A DNA stretch of 6,347 nt, from NCBI GenBank assembly GCA_016205085.1, contig JACQJN010000209.1:1-6347 (forward strand). The letters run 5' to 3'. The position numbers were made by a program, and so were the translations under genes. Every line of letters begins with the position of its first letter. The stretch's first letter is position 1. A model generated the notes under the pieces. That model was given only the letters and a program-made list of their open reading frames with translations, did not search any database and was not told the origin of the DNA. This document shows positions 5,591 to 6,347 of the stretch, piece by piece. This DNA is from Elusimicrobiota bacterium (GTDB taxonomy: Bacteria > Elusimicrobiota > Elusimicrobia > JACQJN01).

Positions 5591-5656
5591 CCCCTCCGGT
5601 CTGCCGACCTTCGAGTACTTCCTCGGCGACCCAGAGGGTACCCCGCCTTGGGCGCA

Positions 5657-6298
5657 CTATAATTTAACACCGATTCCCTTTGAGATGTTCCTGAGCAGGT
5701 CCTGCTGTTCCTTCTTCTGCTTCTCCTCCGCCACATGATGCAGACGCTGCAAGGTTTTAAGAGCCTCCAATTTAATATCCGTATCCATGTCGTTTAAGGC
5801 AGGAGTCAGCATGGCAACGACATCCGGATCCCCCAGAGAGCCGATGGCCACCAGAGCCGCCATGCGCACCTGTTTATCGTAATCTTTCAATCCCAGACTA
5901 AAAAGAGGCTGAGCCGTTCTGTCCTTGGCATCTCCCAGCATTTTGAAAATCTTCTCTTTAACGGCCGGGTCCACCTCTTCGGCAAACCTTTCAGAAAGGA
6001 TACTGGCGGTTGCGGGATCATTGACCCGATAAATCATTTCCAAAGCGGCCCACCGAAGCCGGGGATCCACATCCTTTGAAATTTCTTTTAGGCTCTCTAA
6101 AATTTCAGGATCTAACTGAAAAGCGAGTGGAGGAGACGGAGTCTGCGCCGGCATGGTATTGGTTAAAAACGAATCATCCCTTCGCCGATCCATCACATAC
6201 CAAACGCCCGACGCAGAAACAACCATCAAGACAAGCCACCTCAGCAAAGAACTTTGAAAAAATCTTAGGATAAGGCTCGCGTCGATAGACTCCTCCAT
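5657..6298 (-). CDS. Membrane-anchored HEAT-repeat protein
   Basis: A 213-residue protein of unknown specific function. Residues about 18-36 form one hydrophobic segment (LLRWLVLMVVSASGVWYVM) preceded by a short acidic N-terminus and followed by DRRRDD, which suggests a single inner-membrane anchor. After a proline-rich linker (about 49-60) come about four HEAT or PBS-lyase-type helical repeats: PRLRWAALEMIYRVNDP, PAVKEKIFKMLGD, KQVRMAALVAIGSLGDPDV and TDIKLEALKTLQRL. The C-terminus (188-203) is a charged helix, EEKQKKEQQDLL. HEAT repeats bind proteins, so a scaffold role is inference. The start codon has no upstream Shine-Dalgarno, yet GGAGGAG occurs within codons 1-3 with no usable start soon after; a -10-like TATACT sits seven bases before the ATG. 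The side facing the bulk repeats cannot be settled by eye. Confidence 0.8.
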   Translation of the reverse strand: MEESIDASLILRFFQSSLLRWLVLMVVSASGVWYVMDRRRDDSFLTNTMPAQTPSPPLAFQLDPEILESLKEISKDVDPRLRWAALEMIYRVNDPATASILSERFAEEVDPAVKEKIFKMLGDAKDRTAQPLFSLGLKDYDKQVRMAALVAIGSLGDPDVVAMLTPALNDMDTDIKLEALKTLQRLHHVAEEKQKKEQQDLLRNISKGIGVKL

Positions 6299-6305
6299 GC
6301 GAAAT

Positions 6306-6311
6306 AGTATA
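6306..6311 (-). promoter_or_regulatory. -10-like TATACT directly before the HEAT gene
   Basis: TATACT on the - strand ends eight bases before the ATG, with seven bases between them, so transcription would begin at or next to the start codon and give a leaderless message. The expected -35 area is A/T-rich (ATTTTT) and a poor match. The hexamer is five of six to consensus. Confidence 0.4.
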
Positions 6312-6347
6312 CCCGGAAACGTTGCAGGAAAAATAAAGAAATAATAA

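Noticed and set aside
5527..5736. 69-codon - strand frame ending in CARQESNLQPSA
   Set aside because: Its end is the complement of the tRNA-Arg gene; this peptide is a well-known false prediction across tRNA genes.

Overview
This window is ordinary bacterial chromosome. Genes are tightly packed on both strands, starts are ATG or GTG, and neighbouring genes overlap by 1 to 33 bases. Two features point to a Gram-negative-type bacterium: a lipoprotein signal with a TPR-like domain and a membrane-anchored HEAT-repeat protein. No phylum-level marker is present. The mixture (RadC, a stand-alone RecB-like nuclease, a TPR lipoprotein, moderate GC) fits uncultured lineages such as Elusimicrobiota, Omnitrophota or a deltaproteobacterial group, but that is a guess.

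Region 1 (1-744, + strand) is the 3' three-quarters of thioredoxin reductase, cut by the window edge. It meets the next operon tail to tail with a 33-base overlap.

Region 2 (712-4403, - strand) is one compact operon read from right to left: radC, a TPR-type lipoprotein, a RecB/Cas4-like PD-(D/E)XK nuclease with a four-cysteine cluster site, and a PlsC-family acyltransferase with an unusual membrane tail. Junction overlaps are 8, 4 and 1 bases, so the four are almost certainly co-transcribed and translationally coupled. RadC and the nuclease suggest DNA processing. The lipoprotein and acyltransferase are envelope or lipid genes, so the operon looks like a housekeeping mixture and not one pathway.

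Region 3 (4404-4850) is a divergent intergenic region. It holds a probable radC promoter, a 140-base inverted-repeat element with 22-base arms and an inner GC-rich hairpin, and a well-spaced promoter with palindromes driving the next cassette. The inverted-repeat element is the least explained sequence here.

Region 4 (4851-5565, + strand) is a type II toxin-antitoxin pair (Phd/YefM-like antitoxin, RelE/ParE-like toxin, 17-base overlap) followed 47 bases later by tRNA-Arg(UCU). Just beyond the tRNA, the last nine bases of its 3' end are repeated.

Region 5 (5657-6298, - strand) is a membrane-anchored HEAT-repeat protein that may be translated from a leaderless message. I found no CRISPR array, insertion sequence, phage gene or clearly new multi-gene system. 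The toxin-antitoxin, tRNA and inverted-repeat stretch is the only part that looks accessory.
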